From the NCBI RefSeq assembly GCF_900108315.1, contig NZ_FNVB01000004.1, positions 434,001 to 498,000 on the forward strand: DNA of 64,000 bases. The letters are read 5' to 3'. The notes beneath the pieces were generated by a model. That model did no database searches and had not been told where the DNA came from. It saw only the letters and a list, made by a program, of their open reading frames with translations. This stretch comes from Saccharopolyspora kobensis (GTDB lineage: Bacteria > Actinomycetota > Actinomycetes > Mycobacteriales > Pseudonocardiaceae). Shown here piece after piece: positions 34,328 through 43,163 of this stretch (position 1 is its first letter; every line of letters begins with the position of its first letter). A program made the translations under genes and the position numbers.

Positions 34328-34353
34328 GCGTCGATTTCGTGCGGAATCGACGC
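34328..34353. terminator. Bidirectional terminator hairpin
   Basis: GCGTCGATT / AATCGACGC, 9-bp perfect stem with 8-nt loop between the convergent LysR and GH3 genes. Confidence 0.65.
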
Positions 34354-34394
34354 ATGGCCGGGTGACGGCGTTCGGTGCGTGCGGGGGCGGTTCG

Positions 34395-36881
34395 TCAGGT
34401 CGCTCGGACGGGGGTGTGCAGGCGCAGGTCGTCGAGGCTGTGGCCGGTTTCCGCCGTGTAGGTGCCCGGGATCAGGCGCCAGGCGCCGGCGCTCTCGTCC
34501 CAGATCTCGGCCGCGCGGCGGGGCAGCGCGATGGTCGCTTCGGCGGTCGCGCCGGGTTCCGCGGTCACCGAGGCGAAACCGGCGAGGCGGCGGGCGGGGC
34601 GTTCGACGGCGTCCGCCTCCGGCACCGCCAGGTAGACCTGGAGGACTTCGCGTCCGGCGCGGTCGCCGGTGTTGCGCACGCGCACGGTGATCCTGGCCAG
34701 CTCGTCCGGGCCTTCCGGTGCGGTGAGCTCGGCGGACTCGTAGTGCCAGTCGGTGTATCCCAGGCCGTGGCCGAAGCAGTACGCCGGAGCGGTTCCGGCT
34801 CGCTGCCAGGCCCGGTAGCCGATGAAAACGCCTTCGTCGTAGTGCAGTCGGCCGTCGGTCGGGCTCACCCGGGTGACCGGTGCGTCGGCCAGTTGAGTCG
34901 GCCAGGTGGTGGGCAGCCGACCGCCCGGTTCCTCGACGCCCAGCAGGACGTCGGCGAGGGCGGCGCCGGCCTCCTGCCCGGGGAACCAGCTGAGCAGGAC
35001 GGCCGCGACGTCGTCCCGCCACGGCATCTCCACCGGCGAACCCGAGTTGACCACCACCACGGTGTTCGGGTTCACCGCCGCCACCCGCCGCACGAGCTCG
35101 TCCTGCCTGCCGGGCAGCCGCAGGCTCGTGCGGTCGAAGCCCTCGCTCTCCACCCGGTCGGTGGTGGCGACCACGACGATCGCCGTCCCGGCTGCCCGCG
35201 CGGCGGCGACGGCCTCGTCGAGGAGTTCCTCGGCGTCGCGCTGCGGGCCGCGGTGGGCGAGGCCGACCGCGATCGAGTCCAGCGCCGCGGTGGTCTTGGG
35301 GACGACGTTGACCAGGCTGACCTCGACCGCTTCGCCCGCGGTGAGCTCGACCTCGGCGCGCGGCACCGGGGCGTCGAAGAACACGTCGAACGGATCGCGG
35401 CCGTCCGCCGAGTGCTCGCCGTCGAAGACGACCGCACCGGCGACGGTGAGCTCGAACCCGCCGAGGCCCTTGGTGCCGAAGGTGTGCTTGCCGCTGTCCT
35501 GCGGCGTGAACGTGCCGGTGATCTCGACGCTGTGCAGCTCGTCGTAGCGCACGCCTTCGGGGAAGTCCCCGTGCCACTGCACCATGCCGTTGGGCAGCGC
35601 CTCCTCGCCGAGCACCCGGCCGTCCGCATCGCGGACCACGGCCCGCAGGGCGAAACCCGTTCCGGCGGCGGTGAGTTCGTCGTTGATCTCGGTGCCGACG
35701 GCGAAGGTCACGTCGGGCAGCGCGGCGCGCAGCCCGTCGAGCGGCGACACGACGCGGTCGGGGAACACCTGGGCCGAACCGCCGCCGAGCACCCGGGCGT
35801 CCCGCGCTGCGCGGCCGATCACGGCGACGTCGGCCGACGGTTGGAGCGGCAGCGCGCGGTTCTCGTTGCGGACCAGGACGAAAGCCCGGTGGGCGATCTC
35901 CCGCGCGAGCGCGTGCCCGTCGATCCGGTCGGGCCGCTGCTCGGGCGGCACCGCCGCAGGCACGCCCTCCAGCGCGCCGACGCGGGCCGCCAGGCGCAGG
36001 ACGTTGCGCACCGCATCGTCCACAAGGGACTCGTCGACGTCGCCGGCGCGGACCGCCGCGGCCAGCGCCTCGCCGTAAACCGTGCGGGGACCGGGCATGG
36101 CGATGTCCAGGCCGCCCCGGATGGCCCGCGCGGTGTGGCGGGCGGCGAACCAGTCGGAGACGATGCAGCCGTCGAAACCCCACTCCCCGCGCAGTACTTC
36201 GTTCTGCAGCCCGGCGTGCTCGGTCATCGTCGGGCCGTTCACCGAGTTGTAGGCGGCCATCACGCCCCACGGGCGGGCCTGCTTGACGATCGCCTCGAAC
36301 GGTGCCAGGTAGAGCTCGCGCAGCGCCCGCTCGCCGACGATGTTGTCGACCGTGAATCGCTCGGTCTCCGCGTCGTTGGCGACGAAGTGCTTCACCGTGG
36401 TGCCCACGCCGCCCTCCTGCACGCCGCGCACGTAGCCGGTGCCGATCTCGCCGGTCAGGTGCGGATCTTCCGAGTAGCACTCGAAGTGCCGCCCGCCCAG
36501 CGGCGAGCGGTGCAGGTTCACCGTGGGCGCGAGCAGCACGTGCACGCCCTTGCGCCGCGCTTCCTGGGCGAGCAGGTGTCCGGCGCGCCGGGCCAGCTCC
36601 GGGTCCCAGGTGGCGGCCAGCGCGGTGGGGCTGGGCAGGGCGATGGAGGGGTCGCTCGCGCTCCAGCGAACGCCGCGCACCCCGATCGGCCCGTCGGACA
36701 TCACCAGCGGTGCCAGGCCGATCTCGGGCAGCGCGGGCAGCGACCACATGCCCCGGCCCGCGAGCAGCCGGGCCTTGGCGTCCAGGTCGAGTTCGGCGAG
36801 TGCTGCCGCGATTGCTGCGTCGTGGTCGACCACTTCGGGCTCCTCCGGTCGGCGGCCAGGGTCGGTCGGCTGCATCCTCAC
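34395..36881 (-). CDS. Glycoside hydrolase family 3 beta-glycosidase with PA14 insert
   Basis: 828 residues, beta-glucosidase/xylosidase type. The N-terminal TIM barrel carries SDWF with the nucleophile near Asp243, and VKHF is conserved upstream. An inserted PA14-like domain lies about 390-530 (VRYDELHSVEITGTFTP). The (alpha/beta)6 and fibronectin-like C-terminal domains follow. No signal peptide is visible, so it is probably intracellular and acts on imported oligosaccharides. Start codon is ambiguous: GTG 36881 or ATG 36875. It is not in an operon with a transporter. Substrate uncertain. Confidence 0.9.
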   Translation of the reverse strand: MRMQPTDPGRRPEEPEVVDHDAAIAAALAELDLDAKARLLAGRGMWSLPALPEIGLAPLVMSDGPIGVRGVRWSASDPSIALPSPTALAATWDPELARRAGHLLAQEARRKGVHVLLAPTVNLHRSPLGGRHFECYSEDPHLTGEIGTGYVRGVQEGGVGTTVKHFVANDAETERFTVDNIVGERALRELYLAPFEAIVKQARPWGVMAAYNSVNGPTMTEHAGLQNEVLRGEWGFDGCIVSDWFAARHTARAIRGGLDIAMPGPRTVYGEALAAAVRAGDVDESLVDDAVRNVLRLAARVGALEGVPAAVPPEQRPDRIDGHALAREIAHRAFVLVRNENRALPLQPSADVAVIGRAARDARVLGGGSAQVFPDRVVSPLDGLRAALPDVTFAVGTEINDELTAAGTGFALRAVVRDADGRVLGEEALPNGMVQWHGDFPEGVRYDELHSVEITGTFTPQDSGKHTFGTKGLGGFELTVAGAVVFDGEHSADGRDPFDVFFDAPVPRAEVELTAGEAVEVSLVNVVPKTTAALDSIAVGLAHRGPQRDAEELLDEAVAAARAAGTAIVVVATTDRVESEGFDRTSLRLPGRQDELVRRVAAVNPNTVVVVNSGSPVEMPWRDDVAAVLLSWFPGQEAGAALADVLLGVEEPGGRLPTTWPTQLADAPVTRVSPTDGRLHYDEGVFIGYRAWQRAGTAPAYCFGHGLGYTDWHYESAELTAPEGPDELARITVRVRNTGDRAGREVLQVYLAVPEADAVERPARRLAGFASVTAEPGATAEATIALPRRAAEIWDESAGAWRLIPGTYTAETGHSLDDLRLHTPVRAT

Positions 36882-37032
36882 CGATCGGCCGGGCGAGCAG
36901 TAGGGGTCGTTATGCGTTCGTTCCTGCGGGGCGCGATCCCGCTGAGGGGGCTCTCAGCTTCGTGTGACAGGTCGTGGTGAACGGGGTTCACTGGAGCGCA
37001 GGGGTCACGACTGCCTAGTGCGAAGGAATCCG

Positions 37033-38259
37033 ATGTCCATCACCGAGGCACACACCGAAGTTCCCGTCTTCGACGCCGCCTTCGTGCAAGACCTGCACTC
37101 GCGGTACGCCGAGATCCGCGAAGTCACGCCGGTGCAGCGGATGGTCACCCCGCACGGCCTGCCGGTCTGGGTGATCACCCGCTACGAGGACGTCCGCGCT
37201 GCGCTGACCGATCCCCGGCTGCGCAAGGAGGTCACCCGCATCCAGGAGGTGATCGCGGCCAACGTGCCACCGGACTCCGGCGGCCGCGAGTTCGAGGAGT
37301 CGCTGGCCTCGCACATGCTCAACATGGACCCGCCGGACCACACCCGGCTGCGCAAGCTGGTGGTCAAGGCCTTCACCAGCCGCCGGGTGGAGGCGCTGCG
37401 CCCGCGCGTCGAGCAGATCACCGAGCGGTTGCTCGACGACATGGCGGGCCAGTCCGAAGTGGACCTGCTGGACTCCTTCGCGTTCCCGCTGCCGATCCAG
37501 GTCATCTCCGAGCTGCTCGGCGTCGACGAGAGCCGCCGGGACGCCTTCCGCGCCTGGACGAACGTGCTGCTCGACGCCTCCGACCGCGAGGCGTCGGGGG
37601 TCGCGGCGGCGGAGATGGCGCAGTACCTCGCCGAACTCATCGAGGTCAAGCGCCGCGAACCCGGCGACGACCTGGTCACCGCGCTGGTGGACGCCACCGA
37701 GGACCAGGACCGGCTCAGCGACAAGGAACTGATCGCGATGGTGTTCCTGCTGCTGGTGGCGGGGCACGAGACGACGGTCAACCTGATCGCCAACGGGGTG
37801 CTGCACCTGCTGCGCCACCCCGACCAGTGGGCCGCGCTGCGGGCCGATCCGGAGCTGGTGACCGGCGCGGTGGAGGAGATGCTGCGCTTCGACGGGCCGG
37901 TGATGCACGGGACCTTCCGGTTCACCGCCGAGCCGATGACGATCGGCGGCGTGGAGATCCCGGCCGGGCAGATCGTCTGGGTCGGGCTGGCCGCGGCCAA
38001 CCGCGACCCGGAGCAGTTCCCCGAGCCGGACCGGTTCGACATCACCCGCGACGCGCACGGGCACGTGGCCTTCGGCTACGGCATCCACTTCTGCCTGGGC
38101 GCCCAGCTGGCCCGCCTGGAGGCGCACACCGCGCTGCGCGGCCTCATCCAGCGGTTCCCGAACCTCACCGCGGCGGGATCGCTGGACGACGTGCAGTGGC
38201 GCTTCAGCACCCTGATCCACGGCCTGCGCACCTTCCCGGTCCACCCTGCCGGGCGCTGA
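37033..38259 (+). CDS. Cytochrome P450 (CYP107-like)
   Basis: 408 residues, class I bacterial P450. The oxygen-activating I-helix reads AGHETT (243-248). The K-helix is EEMLRF, and heme ligation is FGYGIHFCLG with Cys354. ATG 37033 has GAAGGAAT upstream. No ferredoxin or reductase gene is adjacent, so electrons must come from elsewhere. The CYP107 group oxidises macrolides, steroids and many xenobiotics; the neighbours do not indicate a biosynthetic cluster, so the substrate cannot be inferred. Confidence 0.92.
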   Translation: MSITEAHTEVPVFDAAFVQDLHSRYAEIREVTPVQRMVTPHGLPVWVITRYEDVRAALTDPRLRKEVTRIQEVIAANVPPDSGGREFEESLASHMLNMDPPDHTRLRKLVVKAFTSRRVEALRPRVEQITERLLDDMAGQSEVDLLDSFAFPLPIQVISELLGVDESRRDAFRAWTNVLLDASDREASGVAAAEMAQYLAELIEVKRREPGDDLVTALVDATEDQDRLSDKELIAMVFLLLVAGHETTVNLIANGVLHLLRHPDQWAALRADPELVTGAVEEMLRFDGPVMHGTFRFTAEPMTIGGVEIPAGQIVWVGLAAANRDPEQFPEPDRFDITRDAHGHVAFGYGIHFCLGAQLARLEAHTALRGLIQRFPNLTAAGSLDDVQWRFSTLIHGLRTFPVHPAGR

Positions 38260-38265
38260 GGTTCC

Positions 38266-38345
38266 GTTTCCGCTGGTGGCGGCCCGTGAGTGTTTTGAGG
38301 GGCTGTGACACCACAAAGCACTCACGGGAGCTGAACAGCGGAAAC
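38266..38345. repeat. Family B stem-loop, copy 3, with outer arms
   Basis: Core CCCGTGAGTGTTTTG...AAAGCACTCACGGG at 38283-38328. Outer arms GTTTCCGCTG (38266-38275) and CAGCGGAAAC (38336-38345) extend the inverted repeat. It lies between the convergent P450 and antiporter genes. Confidence 0.72.
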
Positions 38346-38377
38346 GGCACCGATGGCGGCCCTGTGCCGCGGGGAGG

Positions 38378-39877
38378 TCAGTCCGGGTCGCCGCGTTCGC
38401 CGAACCAGCGGGCGAGCTTGCCGCGGCGGCTCACGGCGCGCAGGCGGCGCTCCGCGGCCGCCCGGTGCTCCACGGTGGTCACGACGAGCAGTTCGTCGCC
38501 GATCTCCAGGTAGGTGTCCGGCATCGGGACGAAGGCGCGGCCGCGCCGCACGACCAGCGGGATCACCGCCGGTTCGGGCAGCCGCAGCTCGACCACCGTC
38601 GTGTGGTGCAGCCGCGACCCCGGCGGCACGGTCATCGTCAGCAGCTCGGCGCCGACGACGTTGAGCGGCACCGAGTCGACCTGGATCTCCCGGGTGGCCT
38701 CGCGCGGGATGATGCCCAGCAGCCTGGCCAGCGGGCGCAGGCTGGGCCCCTGCACCAGGGTGAACACCACCACCAGCACGAACACGATGTCCAGCACCCG
38801 CTCGCTGCCCGGCACGCCCCGCACGATCGGGAAGGTCGCCAGCACGATGGGCACCGCGCCGCGCAGTCCCGCCCAGGACAGGAACACCTGTTCCCGCCAC
38901 GGAACGCCGAAGCCCAGCAGCGGCAGCACGACCGACAGCGGCCGGGCCGCCAGCAGCAGCACCAGCCCGATGACGAGCGCGGGCAACACCTCGCCGGGCA
39001 GCTCGCTCGGCGTGACCAGCAGGCCGAGCAGCACGAACAGCCCGATCTGCGCCAGCCAGCCGAGCCCCTCGGCGAACGAGCGCGTGGCCGAGCGGTGCGG
39101 CAGCCTGCCGGTGTTGGCCAGGGCCAGGCCCGCCAGGTAGGCGGCGATGAACCCGCTGGCGTGCACGGCGCCACCGGCGGCGAAGGCGATCACGCCGAGG
39201 CCGAAGGTCGCCACCGGGTACAGCCCGGCGGCCGGCAGCGCCAGCCTCGGCAGCACCTGCGCGCCGCCCCAGCCGATCGCCAGCCCGATCACCGCGCCGA
39301 CCGCCAGCTGGTAGACCAGGTTCAGCGCGATCTCCAGCGGCGCGATCTCCAGCGGGACGGTGCTGAACAGCAGGACCAGGATCACCGTCGGCGCGTCGTT
39401 GAAACCGGACTCCGCCTCCAGCAGCCCGGCGAGCCGCCTCGGCAGCGGCAGCACCCGCAGCACGGAGAACACCGCCGCCGCGTCGGTGGAGGACACGATG
39501 GCGCCCACCAGCAGCGATAACTGCCAGTCGATGCCCAGCAGCAGATGCGCGCCCAGTGCGGTGACCACCAGGCTGATGCCGACGCCCACCGTGGCCAGCA
39601 GCGCGGCGGGCGCGATCAGCCGCCTGATGTCGGACCACCGGGTGGCCAGCCCGCCCTCGACGAGGATGACCGCCAGCGCCGCGGTGCCCAGGCTCTGGAC
39701 GATCTCGGTGTCGTGGAACTCGATGCCGAGCACGTCCTCGCCGAGCACCACGCCCAGTCCGAGGTAGAGCAGCAGGCTGGGCAGGCCGAGCCGGGTGGCG
39801 AGCAGCGCGGCCACCGCGCCGGTGAGGAGCACGAGCCCGCCGACCAGCAGCACCAGGTACAACTGCTCCAGACTCAT
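38378..39877 (-). CDS. CPA1-type K+(Na+)/H+ antiporter with TrkA-C domain
   Basis: 499 residues. About 12 membrane spans carry the NhaP/CPA1 motifs SSTDAAAVFSVLR and ESGFNDAPTVILV; the paired Asp residues bind the cation and protons. The C-terminal TrkA-C domain (residues about 405-485) usually senses nucleotides or ions and controls gating, as in KhtT/NhaP2 systems. ATG 39877 is the clear start. It is divergent from a two-component system across a 288-bp region containing a family C repeat. Likely role is cytoplasmic K+ and pH homeostasis. Confidence 0.9.
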   Translation of the reverse strand: MSLEQLYLVLLVGGLVLLTGAVAALLATRLGLPSLLLYLGLGVVLGEDVLGIEFHDTEIVQSLGTAALAVILVEGGLATRWSDIRRLIAPAALLATVGVGISLVVTALGAHLLLGIDWQLSLLVGAIVSSTDAAAVFSVLRVLPLPRRLAGLLEAESGFNDAPTVILVLLFSTVPLEIAPLEIALNLVYQLAVGAVIGLAIGWGGAQVLPRLALPAAGLYPVATFGLGVIAFAAGGAVHASGFIAAYLAGLALANTGRLPHRSATRSFAEGLGWLAQIGLFVLLGLLVTPSELPGEVLPALVIGLVLLLAARPLSVVLPLLGFGVPWREQVFLSWAGLRGAVPIVLATFPIVRGVPGSERVLDIVFVLVVVFTLVQGPSLRPLARLLGIIPREATREIQVDSVPLNVVGAELLTMTVPPGSRLHHTTVVELRLPEPAVIPLVVRRGRAFVPMPDTYLEIGDELLVVTTVEHRAAAERRLRAVSRRGKLARWFGERGDPD

Positions 39878-40006
39878 CGCACCCCCGTCCGCCCGAGTGT
39901 TCCGGTGGACCCAGTTTCAACGAGTTCTCCCGGACTCACCTCGCGTGACGGGGCCGGCCCGCGGCCCCGCGGGCGACCGCTCCCCGTTCCGCCCGCCCGG
40001 AGCGAC

Positions 40007-40050
40007 GCGATTTCAATTGAAATCGCACGTCTGATTTCAATTGAAATTGC
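40007..40050. repeat. Family C 44-nt twin palindrome, copy 3
   Basis: GCGATTTCAATTGAAATCGC (20-nt perfect palindrome), ACGT, then GATTTCAATTGAAATTGC. It lies in the divergent promoter region between the antiporter and the histidine kinase. Confidence 0.85.
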
Positions 40051-40108
40051 GCAGGTTCCCGAGGTGCCGGTCGTCGGAGCGGAGGGTGGCCGGGAACCAC
40101 AGTGGATC

Positions 40109-40159
40109 GCGGACCTCGTTCTCGAGGAGGAGGTCCGCGCGCCCGCGGGCGGATACGTT
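40109..40159 (+). promoter_or_regulatory. Histidine kinase promoter with dyad symmetry
   Basis: A perfect 9-bp inverted repeat GCGGACCTC (40109-40117) / GAGGTCCGC (40130-40138) lies just upstream of TACGTT (40154-40159), which is 6 nt from GTG 40166 and fits a leaderless start. The dyad, with a CTCGAG centre, may be the partner regulator's site. Confidence 0.45.
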
Positions 40160-40165
40160 GGCGCA

Positions 40166-41350
40166 GTGCGGACTTCAACCACAGATCACCGGTTCCTCGT
40201 CGACGGCTCGGTGTCCGTGCTCTGCGGGGCGGTCGTCGGGGCGGCGTCGCTGAGCACGGTGCGCGACGCGGATCCGGCCGTGGCGGCCGCGGTGATCGCG
40301 ATCCTGGTCGGGCTCACCGGCTGCCTGGCCGTGCGCCGCATCCGGCCGACGGGGGCGTTCGTCGTCGGCTCGGCCCTGATGCTCGGGCTGGTTGCGCTGC
40401 CGAACATCGGCGAGCAGGGCGTGCCGCCGATCCTGCTGCCGTTCTCGCTGATCCACCCGGTGCTGCTGTACGCGGTCGTCGCCTACACCGAGCGCTCCGC
40501 GCTGCCGGTCGCCTGCGGTCTGCTCGGCGCGGGGATCAGCGTCGTGCGCGGGGTGATCGGCTTCCCGTTCGACCCGCTGGGCACGGCCGGGGTGCTGGCG
40601 ACCGCGGCGTTCGGATCGGTGCTCGCGGCCTGGGCGCTGGGCCGCTACCAGCGGATCCGGGTGGCCTACGTGCGGTCCCTGGAGGAGCGGGCGGCGCAGG
40701 CCGAGCTGCTGCGCGAGCAGCAGGTGCGCGAGGCCACCGCCGCCGAGCGCCGGCTGATCGCCCGCGAGATCCACGACGTGGCCGCGCACTCGCTGGCGGT
40801 CGTGCTGGCCCAGGCCGACACCGCCCGGCTGGTCTTCGACCGCGATCCGGAGAAGGCGCGGGAGATGATCGGCACGGCGGTCGAGGTCGGGCGGCAGGCG
40901 ATGGGGGAGCTGCGCAGCATGCTCGGCGTGCTGCGCACCGGCGACGAGCCCGCGCCCGCGGACGGCGACCTCGCCGAGCTGGTCGAGACGTTCCGCCGCG
41001 CGGGCGCCGCCGTCGAGCTGGTCAGCAGCGGCACCGAGCGGGAGATCGACACCGCGCAGCGGCACGCCGTCTACCGGATCGTGCAGGAGTCGGTGACCAA
41101 CGCGCTCAAGCACGTCGGGCCGGAGGTGACGTGCCGGGTGGTGCTGGACTGGGCGGCGGACCGGCTTACCGTGACGGTCTCGGACGACGGTCCGGGCACC
41201 TCGGCTGACCTGGCCGCGGGCGGTGGGTTCGGCATCGCGGGCATGGCCGAGCGGATGCGGCAGATCGGAGGCGATTTCGACGTGCGCAGCGCACCTGGTG
41301 GCGGAACCGAGGTGCGGGCCGGGTTCGGCCTGCCGGGAGCACCGCGATGA
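40166..41350 (+). CDS. Sensor histidine kinase (NarL/LuxR-type two-component system)
   Basis: 394 residues. Six N-terminal membrane segments with short loops (an intramembrane-sensing layout) are followed by HisKA_3 with REIHDVAAHS, His203 being the phosphorylation site. The ATPase domain has NALKHV, DDGPG and GGGFGIAGM. GTG 40166 is the first start after a promoter-like TACGTT. Its stop overlaps the response regulator by 4 nt. Such kinases in actinomycetes often respond to cell-envelope stress; the signal is unknown. Confidence 0.9.
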   Translation: MRTSTTDHRFLVDGSVSVLCGAVVGAASLSTVRDADPAVAAAVIAILVGLTGCLAVRRIRPTGAFVVGSALMLGLVALPNIGEQGVPPILLPFSLIHPVLLYAVVAYTERSALPVACGLLGAGISVVRGVIGFPFDPLGTAGVLATAAFGSVLAAWALGRYQRIRVAYVRSLEERAAQAELLREQQVREATAAERRLIAREIHDVAAHSLAVVLAQADTARLVFDRDPEKAREMIGTAVEVGRQAMGELRSMLGVLRTGDEPAPADGDLAELVETFRRAGAAVELVSSGTEREIDTAQRHAVYRIVQESVTNALKHVGPEVTCRVVLDWAADRLTVTVSDDGPGTSADLAAGGGFGIAGMAERMRQIGGDFDVRSAPGGGTEVRAGFGLPGAPR

Positions 41351-41994
41351 CGATCCGGGTGGTGGTCGCCGACGACCAGCAGCTCATCCGCTCGGCGCTG
41401 ACCACCGTGCTGGGGCTGCACGACGACCTGACCTGCGTCGCCGAGGTCGCGACCGGGCGGGAGGCGCTGGCCGCGTGCCGGGCGCACCGGGTGGACGTGG
41501 TGCTGATGGACATCCGGATGCCGGACCTGGACGGCATCGCGGCCACCGAGCTGATCACCGCCGAGTTGCCGGGCACCCGGGTGCTGGTGCTCACCACCTT
41601 CGACCTGGACGAGAACCTGTTCGCCGCGCTGCGCGCCGGCGCCAGCGGTTTCCTGACCAAGGACACCCCGGGCGAGGAGGTGGTGGCGGCGGTGCGCACC
41701 GTCCACGAGGGTCATTCGATCGTCTCGCCGCGCGCCACCGGCAGCCTGCTGGAGCTGGCCCGCAGGTCCGCGCCGCAGCCACCGGATCCGCCGTGGGAAG
41801 CGCTGACCGGGCGCGAGCGCGACGTGCTGGTGGAGCTGGCGCGCGGCTGCTCCAACGCCGAGATCGGCGCCACCCTGCACCTGGCCGAGACCACGGTGAA
41901 GACGCACGTCGGCAGCATCCTGCGCAAGCTCGGCGTCCGCGACCGCCTGCACGCGGTGATCTGGGCCTACGAGAACGGCGTGGTGCGGAGCTGA
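41347..41994 (+). CDS. NarL-family response regulator
   Basis: 215 residues. Receiver domain with phospho-acceptor Asp55 (VVLMDIRMPDLDG) and the switch residues DDQ and LTTF. The C-terminal LuxR HTH has LTGRERDVL and NAEIGATLHLAETTVKTHVG. ATGA overlap with the kinase ensures equal production. It probably controls the following membrane gene (42072) and its own operon. Its stop codon lies inside a perfect hairpin. Confidence 0.93.
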   Translation: MTIRVVVADDQQLIRSALTTVLGLHDDLTCVAEVATGREALAACRAHRVDVVLMDIRMPDLDGIAATELITAELPGTRVLVLTTFDLDENLFAALRAGASGFLTKDTPGEEVVAAVRTVHEGHSIVSPRATGSLLELARRSAPQPPDPPWEALTGRERDVLVELARGCSNAEIGATLHLAETTVKTHVGSILRKLGVRDRLHAVIWAYENGVVRS

Positions 41995-42019
41995 TCTCCT
42001 CCTCCAGGAGGAGGAGATC
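41993..42019 (+). terminator. Perfect 27-nt palindromic hairpin over the regulator stop codon
   Basis: GATCTCCTCCTCC-A-GGAGGAGGAGATC. The TGA of the response regulator lies at its 5' edge. The 3' arm is a perfect anti-16S sequence (GGAGGAGG) that the 5' arm would hide. It could be a terminator or a translational block on the downstream membrane gene. Confidence 0.6.
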
Positions 42020-42071
42020 GGTCCGTCGCGGAGGAGGTTCGGCACCCCGGTTCCCGGCGAGCATTGCGGCC

Positions 42072-43019
42072 ATGAACGAAACCGAGGAACACCGCTTCTC
42101 CCGCTGGGCGACCGGAATCGTCGGCCTGGCGCTGCTCGTGATCCCGCTGGTGTGCTGGGCCGTCGGTGCGCCCAACCCGCTGGCCGCACCGGGCACCACC
42201 TCCGGGCGCTCGCTGGCCTTCCTGCCGCAGCCGGCGGCGGATCTGGTGATGATCGCGTGCGGCGCGCTCATCATCGCCGCCGCCGTGGTGCGCGGCGGGC
42301 GGATCGGCGCCGCGGTCCGGATCGCCGCGCTCGGCGTGTTCGCGCTGCTGCTGGATTCCGGTGCGCTGGCGGCGATCGGCTACCTGCCGTTCATGGTCGT
42401 CTCGGCGGTGACCGGCCACGTCGACAACCTCGCCGCCTACCTCTCGGTGCCGCTGCTCATGCAGCTGGCCATGGCGGTGGCCGCCGCGAGTCTGCTGTGG
42501 ACGGTGGTGGCCCGGTCGTCGCCGGACGGGGCCGCGTCTCACGAGCTGGCCCGGATCCGCACCGCGCGGTGGACGAAGGTCGCCATGATCGCGCCGCTGG
42601 TCTACGCGGCGACGCGTTTCCTGATGGTGCTGAACGTGCCGGGCTTCGCCGTGCCGATGGACTCGGCGAGCAAGGGCGCCGGGCTCGGGCTGGCGGTGGC
42701 CGCGACCGGCGGAGCGGTGCTGACCTGGGGGCTGATCCGGCCGTGGGGCGAGCGCTGGCCGCGCTGGATGCCGCGGGTCGCGGGCCGCGAGGTGCCGGTC
42801 AACTTCCCCGTGGTGGCCGCGCTGTCGGTGTCGGTGCTGGTGATGACGGCGGCCAAGGAGATCCTGAGCGTCGCCGCGATACCGGGTTCGGCGCTCTCGG
42901 TGGCTCCGATGGCCTGGCTGCCGATGCTGCTCTGGCCCCTGTGGTCGGTCGCGCTGGCCCTGGCCGCCCTGAACTACCGGACCCGCCGCACCACGACCCC
43001 GCAGCCCGCGGCGGTGTAG
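42072..43019 (+). CDS. Hypothetical multi-span membrane protein downstream of two-component system
   Basis: 315 residues with about eight hydrophobic segments and no recognised domain. ATG 42072 is 78 nt after the response regulator stop and behind its hairpin, so it may have its own regulation. Two-component operons of this type often control a neighbouring transporter or membrane protein, so it is a plausible output gene. Family not recognised. A family B stem-loop follows. Confidence 0.6.
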   Translation: MNETEEHRFSRWATGIVGLALLVIPLVCWAVGAPNPLAAPGTTSGRSLAFLPQPAADLVMIACGALIIAAAVVRGGRIGAAVRIAALGVFALLLDSGALAAIGYLPFMVVSAVTGHVDNLAAYLSVPLLMQLAMAVAAASLLWTVVARSSPDGAASHELARIRTARWTKVAMIAPLVYAATRFLMVLNVPGFAVPMDSASKGAGLGLAVAATGGAVLTWGLIRPWGERWPRWMPRVAGREVPVNFPVVAALSVSVLVMTAAKEILSVAAIPGSALSVAPMAWLPMLLWPLWSVALALAALNYRTRRTTTPQPAAV

Positions 43020-43038
43020 TGCAGCGCAGGCACTGGTC

Positions 43039-43130
43039 GGCTCCGTTGCACCTGCTCAGGTCCCGTGAGTGCTTTGGGGGGCTATAGCACCCCAAAGCAC
43101 TCACGGGTCTCCGCCAGCGGAAACGGAGCC
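43039..43130. repeat. Family B stem-loop, copy 4, with outer arms
   Basis: Core CCCGTGAGTGCTTTGGG...CCCAAAGCACTCACGGG at 43062-43107, plus outer arms GGCTCCGTT (43039-43047) and AACGGAGCC (43122-43130). It lies between convergent 42072 and aftA. Confidence 0.75.
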
Positions 43131-43163
43131 GTGGAGCTGCTGGCTCCGCGTGGAACCGCAGGC

